Shown piece after piece: positions 45,930-57,125 of a stretch of 64,000 nt of DNA. Source of the DNA: Cinclus cinclus. Lineage: Eukaryota; Chordata; Aves; Passeriformes; Cinclidae. The position numbers and the translations under genes are program-made. The notes below the pieces were generated by a model. It was not told the origin of the DNA. It searched no databases and saw only the letters and a program-made list of their open reading frames with translations. The DNA lies in NCBI RefSeq assembly GCF_963662255.1, contig NC_085047.1, positions 112,378,214-112,442,213 of the forward strand, given 5' to 3'. Numbering within the stretch: the first letter of the stretch is position 1; every line of letters begins with the position of its first letter.

Positions 45930-47051
45930 TCATCCAGGCCGTTCTCCCGACAAGGAGCTGCTGTCCCTGACACCCGGACATCCGAGGCAGCCACGGGGCA
46001 GGCTCCGGGCCAGCCACCGCCTGCGGGCCCGGCCTGGCGCTGGCGGCGGGCACCGATTGTCCGGCTGCGGCCTCAGGCAGGGCCAGCACAGCAGCCCCCG
46101 CAGTGCCCGCCTGAGGCGGGACGGGCGTTCCTTGGGGGGAGCCGGCTGCTCCCTGAGGGCCTGGGCTCCCGGCTGGGGAGCTGAGGGGCCCGGGGGGCAG
46201 CAGGGGCCGTGCGGGGCAGGGCCCTGGCTCCGTGCCCCTGCTGCCTGCGCCTGCTCAGCCGAGGCCGGACGAGCTGCTGCCTCGGCCGAGTCCCGGGGAG
46301 CAGCGTCGGGGTCCTGCAGGAGCTGTGGGTACTTGGGGTTGATCCAGATGGTGTGGATCACGATGCTTTCCCAGTCCTCCTGGGACTCCTTTTTGTCACT
46401 GTCACCTCTCTCTTGGGACAGCTTTGGATATCGTCTGACTTCTCCCCTGGACAGCTCTCGGTCAATGGAGTGCTCCCATTGGGGAAACATTTTGTCACTG
46501 CTGCTTTCCTCTCGGGACAGCTCTTGGATTCCCATGTCCAGCCACTTGGATAGCTCTTGATGTCTCTCAGTTGCCCAGTGGTACAGCTCTGGGTCTAACT
46601 CGCCTTCTGACAGCTCTTGGACTCTTCTCTTGTCCTGCTTGTACAGCTCTTGGCCATTCACATCTTGCCATTGGGAAGGCTCCTGGCATTTCTCATCTTC
46701 CCCACGGGACAGCTCTTGGACACTCTCATTTTCCCGCTGGGGCACTTCCTGGCCCAGGCAGGGTTCCCACTCTCTCTCCTCCCTGGCCAAGTCACACTCC
46801 ACAGCCTGTGGCCCTGGCAGCTCCGTCCCCTCTACTGCCCCTTCCCCCTGCTCCCCGAGGGCTTCCATCCACCCAGGGCAGGAGCCGGGGGGACACACGG
46901 GACTGGGGGAGCAGCAGGGGCTGTGTGGGGCAGGGCCCTGGCTCTGTGCCCCGGCTGTGGGGCTGGCCGTCACCTGGGGCCTCATGCACAGGCCTGGCTG
47001 CTCCACGGCACAGGGGGAGTTGGGGTTCACATCCTCCACAAAAGTCTCCAT
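45930..47051 (-). CDS. Unrecognised QELS-repeat protein, copy 14
   Basis: E160A only. Because E160A is absent from copy 9, its higher-order partner, it arose again or was transferred from a copy-4-like unit. TATA box 47140-47147. Confidence 0.5.
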   Translation of the reverse strand: METFVEDVNPNSPCAVEQPGLCMRPQVTASPTAGAQSQGPAPHSPCCSPSPVCPPGSCPGWMEALGEQGEGAVEGTELPGPQAVECDLAREEREWEPCLGQEVPQRENESVQELSRGEDEKCQEPSQWQDVNGQELYKQDKRRVQELSEGELDPELYHWATERHQELSKWLDMGIQELSREESSSDKMFPQWEHSIDRELSRGEVRRYPKLSQERGDSDKKESQEDWESIVIHTIWINPKYPQLLQDPDAAPRDSAEAAARPASAEQAQAAGARSQGPAPHGPCCPPGPSAPQPGAQALREQPAPPKERPSRLRRALRGLLCWPCLRPQPDNRCPPPAPGRARRRWLARSLPRGCLGCPGVRDSSSLSGERPG

Positions 47052-49287
47052 GGTGCTCTGCCACAGAGGCTCTCAGGGGAGCTGCTTCCTCCTGACTGAG
47101 CGGCTCTCCTGGGTCTGGGCACACCAGGGCTCTGTGTCCCTTAAATACCCCTCAGATCCCCCTCTGGCCGGGCGGGGCTCTGCCATGTCACAAAGGGCTC
47201 TGGGCACCACCCTGTCCTGCATCACCACGGGCCTGTGTCACAAAGGGCCACACTCAACATCCCTTCACAGCTGACCCCACTGGAACTGGCACAGCTCTGG
47301 CACGGAGCAGCCCCAGACTTGGGCACTTTTAGCCCCTGCTGTGCCCAGGCCCCTGTGAGGCTTTGGCCACGCTCCCACACGACAGCCCCAGCCTTACCCT
47401 GCAAAGCCCTGCCTTTGGAGGCTGGGCTATTCGGGGCATGAGCCACTGGCTGGATGGACACAGCCAAGGAGCTGTGGGCAGTGGCTCCATGTCCAGCTGC
47501 AGTGGGGGATGAGGGGTGCTCCTCAGGGCTCTTGCATGGCTTCCCCAGAGACACAGACTGTGGATGCAGCTCTCCCTCAACACATTTACAGGGAATGGGA
47601 AGCTGAGCAGGGCAGGTGACACTATGGAAAGATGGGGCCATGCAGAAGGATCTGAGCAAGCTTGGGAAGTGAAACCACAAGAGCTTCAGGAGGTTCAACA
47701 AGGGCTAAGTGCAAGGTGCTGTACCTGAGTTGGGGCAGTCCTTGAGTCGCAGAATCATCATCTTCTGTTAGAGACCAGCAAGACCATCCAGTTCCATCAT
47801 CATCCCATTACCAGCATCACCACCCTAAAGCCGATCCCAAAGTGCCACATCCATCCAGATGGCCAGGCACAGGCGTGCAGGGATGTGTGTGTGGGATGGG
47901 TGTGCTGGGCGCAAGTGTGAGAGTGCAAGCAGGGGGTGTGCAGAACCGGAGTGTGAGCACAAGTGGGGTGTGCAAACAGGACACCATGGCAAGGGTACAA
48001 ACAGGCAGGGCCCCACTGCAGACAGCTGAATCAGCAGTGCAGCATGGGAGTGTGCAAGGAACCACTGGGAGTGTGCAGGGCACTGCCCTGAGCTTTGGAG
48101 GTACTGGAGGGGCTGGAATGTCAGAGCTGCGGTTGGCAAGGCCACCTGAAAGCCTCTGGGGAAGGATTGATGGATAAAGCAAAGGAGAGGGAGTCACTGT
48201 GGGAGGCTGCTCTTGGCCACTCAGCCAGGAGGTCAACCCCAACAAATGATTCTTTAAGGAACCAAGGGCACACCTCCAAATCAGCCACCCTTGTCCTTGT
48301 GGGGGGAGTTCAGCTTGCCAGGTGTGCACTGGGAACACCACACAGCTGGTCCAAACAGCAGCAGCAGATTCCCCAAACACCTGGACGACAACTCCTCGGT
48401 ACAGGGACTCGGGGAGCCGGCTCGCAGAGGTGCCCTCTGGGATTTGTTGCTTGTTCCCAGAGGAGCTCTCGTGGCCGACGTGGGATTGTCTTGGGCACAG
48501 CGACCGCGCAGCCGCCGAGTTTCAGATCTCTGCTGCTTTGTCTGTGCCCGTCTGGATCCCGAGATGGGCCAGGCCCAGTTGAGCACGGCTGGAAAAGCAG
48601 CAGCTTTTAGCAATGTGGCCATGGCAAAGCTGTTATCCCAAAACGGATTCTTTCGCCCCGTGTGCAAGAAGCCAATCCCCACACAGAGTTCAGGTATTTC
48701 CTTTATTTACAGTTCTGCACAGAAACAGGTGCTGGGATGGCAAATCCACAAAGCCAGCACAGCAGCTATCAAAAATGTTCACTATCTATATATTGCAGCA
48801 AACTAAGGCATTCATGTTCATTGGCTAACCATTATATGTCTCTCTTATTAAATTAATGCATTATTTATTTTTAAAATTATTTTCATATTTTATGAAAAGA
48901 AACATTTTATCTTGGCTTTAATATATCGATAATGATACTTTTCTTCTACTCGTTAAAAGATTCCTTTGCTTCTTATGCTAACTAGTCTTCCTCTGTGCTC
49001 CATCTGCCTCTTGTTTCTTCTCTGCATTTCTGGGGTCACTGGGCCGGGAGTCAATGGTCGCCATCTCCCTGTGCCACAAGCACCTTTTCCCCAGCTGGAA
49101 CCGATTTCAGCACAGTTGCGGAGTTGGCTTTGTGAGTTTGTTCCTCATCTGGGAAGTTCTGCCAAACGTCCCCGTGGCTGTCGCTTCCGCATCCTCGCTG
49201 TCCCCTCTGAGCAGGAGCTCCTTCTGCCCAGGCTTTGTGCACCTGCCCTTGGCTCTGACACCCCCGGTGCCTCTGGAGCCCTAAGCC

Positions 49288-50409
49288 TCATCCAGGCCGT
49301 TCTCCCGACAAGGAGCTGCTGTCCCTGACACCCGGACATCCGAGGCAGCCACGGGGCAGGCTCCGGGCCAGCCACCGCCTGCGGGCCCGGCCTGGCGCTG
49401 GCGGCGGGCACCGATTGTCCGGCTGCGGCCTCAGGCAGGGCCAGCACAGCAGCCCCCGCAGTGCCCGCCTGAGGCGGGACGGGCGTTCCTTGGGGGGAGC
49501 CGGCTGCTCCCTGAGGGCCTGGGCTCCCGGCTGGGGAGCTGAGGGGCCCGGGGGGCAGCAGGGGCCGTGCGGGGCAGGGCCCTGGCTCCGTGCCCCTGCT
49601 GCCTGCGCCTGCTCAGCCGAGGCCGGACGAGCTGCTGCCTCGGCCGAGTCCCGGGGAGCAGCGTCGGGGTCCTGCAGGAGCTGTGGGTACTTGGGGTTGA
49701 TCCAGATGGTGTGGATCACGATGCTTTCCCAGTCCTCCTGGGACTCCTTTTTGTCACTGTCACCTCTCTCTTGGGACAGCTTTGGATATCGTCTGACTTC
49801 TCCCCTGGACAGCTCTCGGTCAATGGAGTGCTCCCATTGGGGAAACATTTTGTCACTGCTGCTTTCCTCTCGGGACAGCTCTTGGATTCCCATGTCCAGC
49901 CACTTGGATAGCTCTTGATGTCTCTCAGTTTCCCAGTGGTACAGCTCTGGGTCTAACTCGCCTTCTGACAGCTCTTGGACTCTTCTCTTGTCCTGCTTGT
50001 ACAGCTCTTGGCCATTCACATCTTGCCATTGGGAAGGCTCCTGGCATTTCTCATCTTCCCCACGGGACAGCTCTTGGACACTCTCATTTTCCCGCTGGGG
50101 CACTTCCTGGCCCAGGCAGGGTTCCCACTCTCTCTCCTCCCTGGCCAAGTCACACTCCACAGCCTGTGGCCCTGGCAGCTCCGTCCCCTCTACTGCCCCT
50201 TCCCCCTGCTCCCCGAGGGCTTCCATCCACCCAGGGCAGGAGCCGGGGGGACACACGGGACTGGGGGAGCAGCAGGGGCTGTGTGGGGCAGGGCCCTGGC
50301 TCTGTGCCCCGGCTGTGGGGCTGGCCGTCACCTGGGGCCTCATGCACAGGCCTGGCTGCTCCACGGCACAGGGGGAGTTGGGGTTCACATCCTCCACAAA
50401 AGTCTCCAT
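49288..50409 (-). CDS. Unrecognised QELS-repeat protein, copy 15
   Basis: Consensus protein, partner of copy 10; the unit shares its splice-donor change (48579). TATA box 50498-50505. Confidence 0.5.
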   Translation of the reverse strand: METFVEDVNPNSPCAVEQPGLCMRPQVTASPTAGAQSQGPAPHSPCCSPSPVCPPGSCPGWMEALGEQGEGAVEGTELPGPQAVECDLAREEREWEPCLGQEVPQRENESVQELSRGEDEKCQEPSQWQDVNGQELYKQDKRRVQELSEGELDPELYHWETERHQELSKWLDMGIQELSREESSSDKMFPQWEHSIDRELSRGEVRRYPKLSQERGDSDKKESQEDWESIVIHTIWINPKYPQLLQDPDAAPRDSAEAAARPASAEQAQAAGARSQGPAPHGPCCPPGPSAPQPGAQALREQPAPPKERPSRLRRALRGLLCWPCLRPQPDNRCPPPAPGRARRRWLARSLPRGCLGCPGVRDSSSLSGERPG

Positions 50410-52645
50410 GGTGCTCTGCCACAGAGGCTCTCAGGGGAGCTGCTTCCTCCTGACTGAGCGGCTCTCCTGGGTCTGGGCACACCAGGGCTCTGTGTCCCTT
50501 AAATACCCCTCAGATCCCCCTCTGGCCGGGCGGGGCTCTGCCATGTCACAAAGGGCTCTGGGCACCACCCTGTCCTGCATCACCACGGGCCTGTGTCACA
50601 AAGGGCCACACTCAACATCCCTTCACAGCTGACCCCACTGGAACTGGCACAGCTCTGGCACGGAGCAGCCCCAGACTTGGGCACTTTTAGCCCCTGCTGT
50701 GCCCAGGCCCCTGTGAGGCTTTGGCCACGCTCCCACACGACAGCCCCAGCCTTACCCTGCAAAGCCCTGCCTTTGGAGGCTGGGCTATTCGGGGCACGAG
50801 CCACTGGCTGGATGGACACAGCCAAGGAGCTGTGGGCAGTGGCTCCATGTCCAGCTGCAGTGGGGGATGAGGGGTGCTCCTCAGGGCTCTTGCATGGCTT
50901 CCCCAGAGACACAGACTGTGGATGCAGCTCTCCCTCAACACATTTACAGGGAATGGGAAGCTGAGCAGGGCAGGTGACACTATGGAAAGATGGGGCCATG
51001 CAGAAGGATCTGAGCAAGCTTGGGAAGTGAAACCACAAGAGCTTCAGGAGGTTCAACAAGGGCTAAGTGCAAGGTGCTGTACCTGAGTTGGGGCAGTCCT
51101 TGAGTCGCAGAATCATCATCTTCTGTTAGAGACCAGCAAGACCATCCAGTTCCATCATCATCCCATTACCAGCATCACCACCCTAAAGCCGATCCCAAAG
51201 TGCCACATCCATCCAGATGGCCAGGCACAGGCGTGCAGGGATGTGTGTGTGGGATGGGTGTGCTGGGCGCAAGTGTGAGAGTGCAAGCAGGGGGTGTGCA
51301 GAACCGGAGTGTGAGCACAAGTGGGGTGTGCAAACAGGACACCATGGCAAGGGTACAAACAGGCAGGGCCCCACTGCAGACAGCTGAATCAGCAGTGCAG
51401 CATGGGAGTGTGCAAGGAACCACTGGGAGTGTGCAGGGCACTGCCCTGAGCTTTGGAGGTACTGGAGGGGCTGGAATGTCAGAGCTGCGGTTGGCAAGGC
51501 CACCTGAAAGCCTCTGGGGAAGGATTGATGGATAAAGCAAAGGAGAGGGAGTCACTGTGGGAGGCTGCTCTTGGCCACTCAGCCAGGAGGTCAACCCCAA
51601 CAAATGATTCTTTAAGGAACCAAGGGCACACCTCCAAATCAGCCACCCTTGTCCTTGTGGGGGGAGTTCAGCTTGCCAGGTGTGCACTGGGAACACCACA
51701 CAGCTGGTCCAAACAGCAGCAGCAGATTCCCCAAACACCTGGACGACAACTCCTCGGTACAGGGACTCGGGGAGCCGGCTCGCAGAGGTGCCCTCTGGGA
51801 TTTGTTGCTTGTTCCCAGAGGAGCTCTCGTGGCCGACGTGGGATTGTCTTGGGCACAGCGACCGCGCAGCCGCCGAGTTTCAGATCTCTGCTGCTTTGTC
51901 TGTGCCCGTCTGGATCCCGAGATGGGCCAGGCCCAGTTGAGCACGGCTGGAAAAGCAGCAGCTTTTAGCAATGTGGCCATGGCAAAGCTGTTATCCCAAA
52001 ACGGATTCTTTCGCCCCGTGTGCAAGAAGCCAATCCCCACACAGAGTTCAGGTATTTCCTTTATTTACAGTTCTGCACAGAAACAGGTGCTGGGATGGCA
52101 AATCCACAAAGCCAGCACAGCAGCTATCAAAAATGTTCACTATCTATATATTGCAGCAAACTAAGGCATTCATGTTCATTGGCTAACCATTATATGTCTC
52201 TCTTATTAAATTAATGCATTATTTATTTTTAAAATTATTTTCATATTTTATGAAAAGAAACATTTTATCTTGGCTTTAATATATCGATAATGATACTTTT
52301 CTTCTACTCGTTAAAAGATTCCTTTGCTTCTTATGCTAACTAGTCTTCCTCTGTGCTCCATCTGCCTCTTGTTTCTTCTCTGCATTTCTGGGGTCACTGG
52401 GCCGGGAGTCAATGGTCGCCATCTCCCTGTGCCACAAGCACCTTTTCCCCAGCTGGAACCGATTTCAGCACAGTTGCGGAGTTGGCTTTGTGAGTTTGTT
52501 CCTCATCTGGGAAGTTCTGCCAAACGTCCCCGTGGCTGTCGCTTCCGCATCCTCGCTGTCCCCTCTGAGCAGGAGCTCCTTCTGCCCAGGCTTTGTGCAC
52601 CTGCCCTTGGCTCTGACACCCCCGGTGCCTCTGGAGCCCTAAGCC

Positions 52646-53767
52646 TCATCCAGGCCGTTCTCCCGACAAGGAGCTGCTGTCCCTGACACCCGGACATCCG
52701 AGGCAGCCACGGGGCAGGCTCCGGGCCAGCCACCGCCTGCAGGCCCGGCCTGGCGCTGGCGGCGGGCACCGATTGTCCGGCTGCGGCCTCAGGCAGGGCC
52801 AGCACAGCAGCCCCCGCAGTGCCCGCCTGAGGCGGGACGGGCGTTCCTTGGGGGGAGCCGGCTGCTCCCTGAGGGCCTGGGCTCCCGGCTGGGGAGCTGA
52901 GGGGCCCGGGGGGCAGCAGGGGCCGTGCGGGGCAGGGCCCTGGCTCCGTGCCCCTGCTGCCTGCGCCTGCTCAGCCGAGGCCGGACGAGCTGCTGCCTCG
53001 GCCGAGTCCCGGGGAGCAGCGTCGGGGTCCTGCAGGAGCTGTGGGTACTTGGGGTTGATCCAGATGGTGTGGATCACGATGCTTTCCCAGTCCTCCTGGG
53101 ACTCCTTTTTGTCACTGTCACCTCTCTCTTGGGACAGCTTTGGATATCGTCTGACTTCTCCCCTGGACAGCTCTCGGTCAATGGAGTGCTCCCATTGGGG
53201 AAACATTTTGTCACTGCTGCTTTCCTCTCGGGACAGCTCTTGGATTCCCATGTCCAGCCACTTGGATAGCTCTTGATGTCTCTCAGTTTCCCAGTGGTAC
53301 AGCTCTGGGTCTAACGCGCCTTCTGACAGCTCTTGGACTCTTCTCTTGTCCTGCTTGTACAGCTCTTGGCCATTCACATCTTGCCATTGGGAAGGCTCCT
53401 GGCATTTCTCATCTTCCCCACGGGACAGCTCTTGGACACTCTCATTTTCCCGCTGGGGCACTTCCTGGCCCAGGCAGGGTTCCCACTCTCTCTCCTCCCT
53501 GGCCAAGTCACACTCCACAGCCTGTGGCCCTGGCAGCTCCGTCCCCTCTACTGCCCCTTCCCCCTGCTCCCCGAGGGCTTCCATCCACCCAGGGCAGGAG
53601 CCGGGGGGACACACGGGACTGGGGGAGCAGCAGGGGCTGTGTGGGGCAGGGCCCTGGCTCTGTGCCCCGGCTGTGGGGCTGGCCGTCACCTGGGGCCTCA
53701 TGCACAGGCCTGGCTGCTCCACGGCACAGGGGGGGTTGGGGTTCACGTCCTCCACAAAAGTCTCCAT
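52646..53767 (-). CDS. Unrecognised QELS-repeat protein, copy 16
   Basis: S12P, E151A and R343C together, the same protein as copy 18, but without the silent K210 change that accompanies E151A in copies 8, 13 and 18. This looks like a recombinant. TATA box 53856-53863, A/A form of the 5' UTR. Confidence 0.5.
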   Translation of the reverse strand: METFVEDVNPNPPCAVEQPGLCMRPQVTASPTAGAQSQGPAPHSPCCSPSPVCPPGSCPGWMEALGEQGEGAVEGTELPGPQAVECDLAREEREWEPCLGQEVPQRENESVQELSRGEDEKCQEPSQWQDVNGQELYKQDKRRVQELSEGALDPELYHWETERHQELSKWLDMGIQELSREESSSDKMFPQWEHSIDRELSRGEVRRYPKLSQERGDSDKKESQEDWESIVIHTIWINPKYPQLLQDPDAAPRDSAEAAARPASAEQAQAAGARSQGPAPHGPCCPPGPSAPQPGAQALREQPAPPKERPSRLRRALRGLLCWPCLRPQPDNRCPPPAPGRACRRWLARSLPRGCLGCPGVRDSSSLSGERPG

Positions 53768-56003
53768 GGTGCTCTGCCACAGAGGCTCTCAGGGGAGCTG
53801 CTTCCTCCTGACTGAGCGGCTCTCCTGGGACTGGGCACACCAGGGCTCTGTGTCCCTTAAATACCCCTCAGATCCCCCTCTGGCCGGGCGGGGCTCTGCC
53901 ATGTCACAAAGGGCTCTGGGCACCACCCTGTCCTGCATCACCACGGGCCTGTGTCACAAAGGGCCACACTCAACATCCCTTCACAGCTGACCCCACTGGA
54001 ACTGGCACAGCTCTGGCACGGAGCAGCCCCAGACTTGGGCACTTTTAGCCCCTGCTGTGCCCAGGCCCCTGTGAGGCTTTGGCCACGCTCCCACACGACA
54101 GCCCCAGCCTTACCCTGCAAAGCCCTGCCTTTGGAGGCTGGGCTATTCGGGGCATGAGCCACTGGCTGGATGGACACAGCCAAGGAGCTGTGGGCAGTGG
54201 CTCCATGTCCAGCTGCAGTGGGGGATGAGGGGTGCTCCTCAGGGCTCTTGCATGGCTTCCCCAGAGACACAGACTGTGGATGCAGCTCTCCCTCAACACA
54301 TTTACAGGGAATGGGAAGCTGAGCAGGGCAGGTGACACTATGGAAAGATGGGGCCATGCAGAAGGATCTGAGCAAGCTTGGGAAGTGAAACCACAAGAGC
54401 TTCAGGAGGTTCAACAAGGGCTAAGTGCAAGGTGCTGTACCTGAGTTGGGGCAGTCCTTGAGTCGCAGAATCATCATCTTCTGTTAGAGACCAGCAAGAC
54501 CATCCAGTTCCATCATCATCCCATTACCAGCATCACCACCCTAAAGCCGATCCCAAAGTGCCACATCCATCCAGATGGCCAGGCACAGGCGTGCAGGGAT
54601 GTGTGTGTGGGATGGGTGTGCTGGGCGCAAGTGTGAGAGTGCAAGCAGGGGGTGTGCAGAACCGGAGTGTGAGCACAAGTGGGGTGTGCAAACAGGACAC
54701 CATGGCAAGGGTACAAACAGGCAGGGCCCCACTGCAGACAGCTGAATCAGCAGTGCAGCATGGGAGTGTGCAAGGAACCACTGGGAGTGTGCAGGGCACT
54801 GCCCTGAGCTTTGGAGGTACTGGAGGGGCTGGAATGTCAGAGCTGCGGTTGGCAAGGCCACCTGAAAGCCTCTGGGGAAGGATTGATGGATAAAGCAAAG
54901 GAGAGGGAGTCACTGTGGGAGGCTGCTCTTGGCCACTCAGCCAGGAGGTCAACCCCAACAAATGATTCTTTAAGGAACCAAGGGCACACCTCCAAATCAG
55001 CCACCCTTGTCCTTGTGGGGGGAGTTCAGCTTGCCAGGTGTGCACTGGGAACACCACACAGCTGGTCCAAACAGCAGCAGCAGATTCCCCAAACACCTGG
55101 ACGACAACTCCTCGGTACAGGGACTCGGGGAGCCGGCTCGCAGAGGTGCCCTCTGGGATTTGTTGCTTGTTCCCAGAGGAGCTCTCGTGGCCGACGTGGG
55201 ATTGTCTTGGGCACAGCGACCGCGCAGCCGCCGAGTTTCAGATCTCTGCTGCTTTGTCTGTGCCCGTCTGGATCCCGAGATGGGCCAGGCCCAGGTGAGC
55301 ACGGCTGGAAAAGCAGCAGCTTTTAGCAATGTGGCCATGGCAAAGCTGTTATCCCAAAACGGATTCTTTCGCCCCGTGTGCAAGAAGCCAATCCCCACAC
55401 AGAGTTCAGGTATTTCCTTTATTTACAGTTCTGCACAGAAACAGGTGCTGGGATGGCAAATCCACAAAGCCAGCACAGCAGCTATCAAAAATGTTCACTA
55501 TCTATATATTGCAGCAAACTAAGGCATTCATGTTCATTGGCTAACCATTATATGTCTCTCTTATTAAATTAATGCATTATTTATTTTTAAAATTATTTTC
55601 ATATTTTATGAAAATAAACATTTTATCTTGGCTTTAATATATCGATAATGATACTTTTCTTCTACTCGTTAAAAGATTCCTTTGCTTCTTATGCTAACTA
55701 GTCTTCCTCTGTGCTCCATCTGCCTCTTGTTTCTTCTCTGCATTTCTGGGGTCACTGGGCCGGGAGTCAATGGTCGCCATCTCCCTGTGCCACAAGTACC
55801 TTTTCCCCAGCTGGAACCGATTTCAGCACAGTTGCGGAGTTGGCTTTGTGAGTTTGTTCCTCATCTGGGAAGTTCTGCCAAACGTCCCCGTGGCTGTCGC
55901 TTCCGCATCCTCGCTGTCCCCTCTGAGCAGGAGCTCCTTCTGCCCAGGCTTTGTGCACCTGCCCTTGGCTCTGACACCCCCGGTGCCTCTGGAGCCCTAA
56001 GCC

Positions 56004-57125
56004 TCATCCAGGCCGTTCTCCCGACAAGGAGCTGCTGTCCCTGACACCCGGACATCCGAGGCAGCCACGGGGCAGGCTCCGGGCCAGCCACCGCCTGCGG
56101 GCCCGGCCTGGCGCTGGCGGCGGGCACCGATTGTCCGGCTGCGGCCTCAGGCAGGGCCAGCACAGCAGCCCCCGCAGTGCCCGCCTGAGGCGGGACGGGC
56201 GTTCCTTGGGGGGAGCCGGCTGCTCCCTGAGGGCCTGGGCTCCCGGCTGGGGAGCTGAGGGGCCCGGGGGGCAGCAGGGGCCGTGCGGGGCAGGGCCCTG
56301 GCTCCGTGCCCCTGCTGCCTGCGCCTGCTCAGCCGAGGCCGGACGAGCTGCTGCCTCGGCCGAGTCCCGGGGAGCAGCGTCGGGGTCCTGCAGGAGCTGT
56401 GGGTACTTGGGGTTGATCCAGATGGTGTGGATCACGATGCTTTCCCAGTCCTCCTGGGACTCCTTTTTGTCACTGTCACCTCTCTCTTGGGACAGCTTTG
56501 GATATCGTCTGACTTCTCCCCTGGACAGCTCTCGGTCAATGGAGTGCTCCCATTGGGGAAACATTTTGTCACTGCTGCTTTCCTCTCGGGACAGCTCTTG
56601 GATTCCCATGTCCAGCCACTTGGATAGCTCTTGATGTCTCTCAGTTTCCCAGTGGTACAGCTCTGGGTCTAACTCGCCTTCTGACAGCTCTTGGACTCTT
56701 CTCTTGTCCTGCTTGTACAGCTCTTGGCCATTCACATCTTGCCATTGGGAAGGCTCCTGGCATTTCTCATCTTCCCCACGGGACAGCTCTTGGACACTCT
56801 CATTTTCCCGCTGGGGCACTTCCTGGCCCAGGCAGGGTTCCCACTCTCTCTCCTCCCTGGCCAAGTCACACTCCACAGCCTGTGGCCCTGGCAGCTCCGT
56901 CCCCTCTACTGCCCCTTCCCCCTGCTCCCCGAGGGCTTCCATCCACCCAGGGCAGGAGCCGGGGGGACACACGGGACTGGGGGAGCAGCAGGGGCTGTGT
57001 GGGGCAGGGCCCTGGCTCTGTGCCCCGGCTGTGGGGCTGGCCGTCACCTGGGGCCTCATGCACAGGCCTGGCTGCTCCACGGCACAGGGGGAGTTGGGGT
57101 TCACATCCTCCACAAAAGTCTCCAT
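56004..57125 (-). CDS. Unrecognised QELS-repeat protein, copy 17
   Basis: Consensus protein. TATA box 57214-57221, T/A form of the 5' UTR. Confidence 0.5.
   Translation of the reverse strand: METFVEDVNPNSPCAVEQPGLCMRPQVTASPTAGAQSQGPAPHSPCCSPSPVCPPGSCPGWMEALGEQGEGAVEGTELPGPQAVECDLAREEREWEPCLGQEVPQRENESVQELSRGEDEKCQEPSQWQDVNGQELYKQDKRRVQELSEGELDPELYHWETERHQELSKWLDMGIQELSREESSSDKMFPQWEHSIDRELSRGEVRRYPKLSQERGDSDKKESQEDWESIVIHTIWINPKYPQLLQDPDAAPRDSAEAAARPASAEQAQAAGARSQGPAPHGPCCPPGPSAPQPGAQALREQPAPPKERPSRLRRALRGLLCWPCLRPQPDNRCPPPAPGRARRRWLARSLPRGCLGCPGVRDSSSLSGERPG

Larger units (their letters stand above)
36939..53728. repeat. Higher-order repeat copy B: units 12-16 (16,790 bp)
   Basis: Matches units 7-11 in order. 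It carries the same private markers at 37873, 43064, 48579 and 50797. Differences from copy A include a P335L codon in the ORF of unit 12, an E160A codon in unit 14, and the second half of unit 16, which no longer matches unit 11. After it, units 17 and 18 begin a third round (seven-G junction at 53729, marker at 59854), but unit 19 breaks the pattern. Confidence 0.8.
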
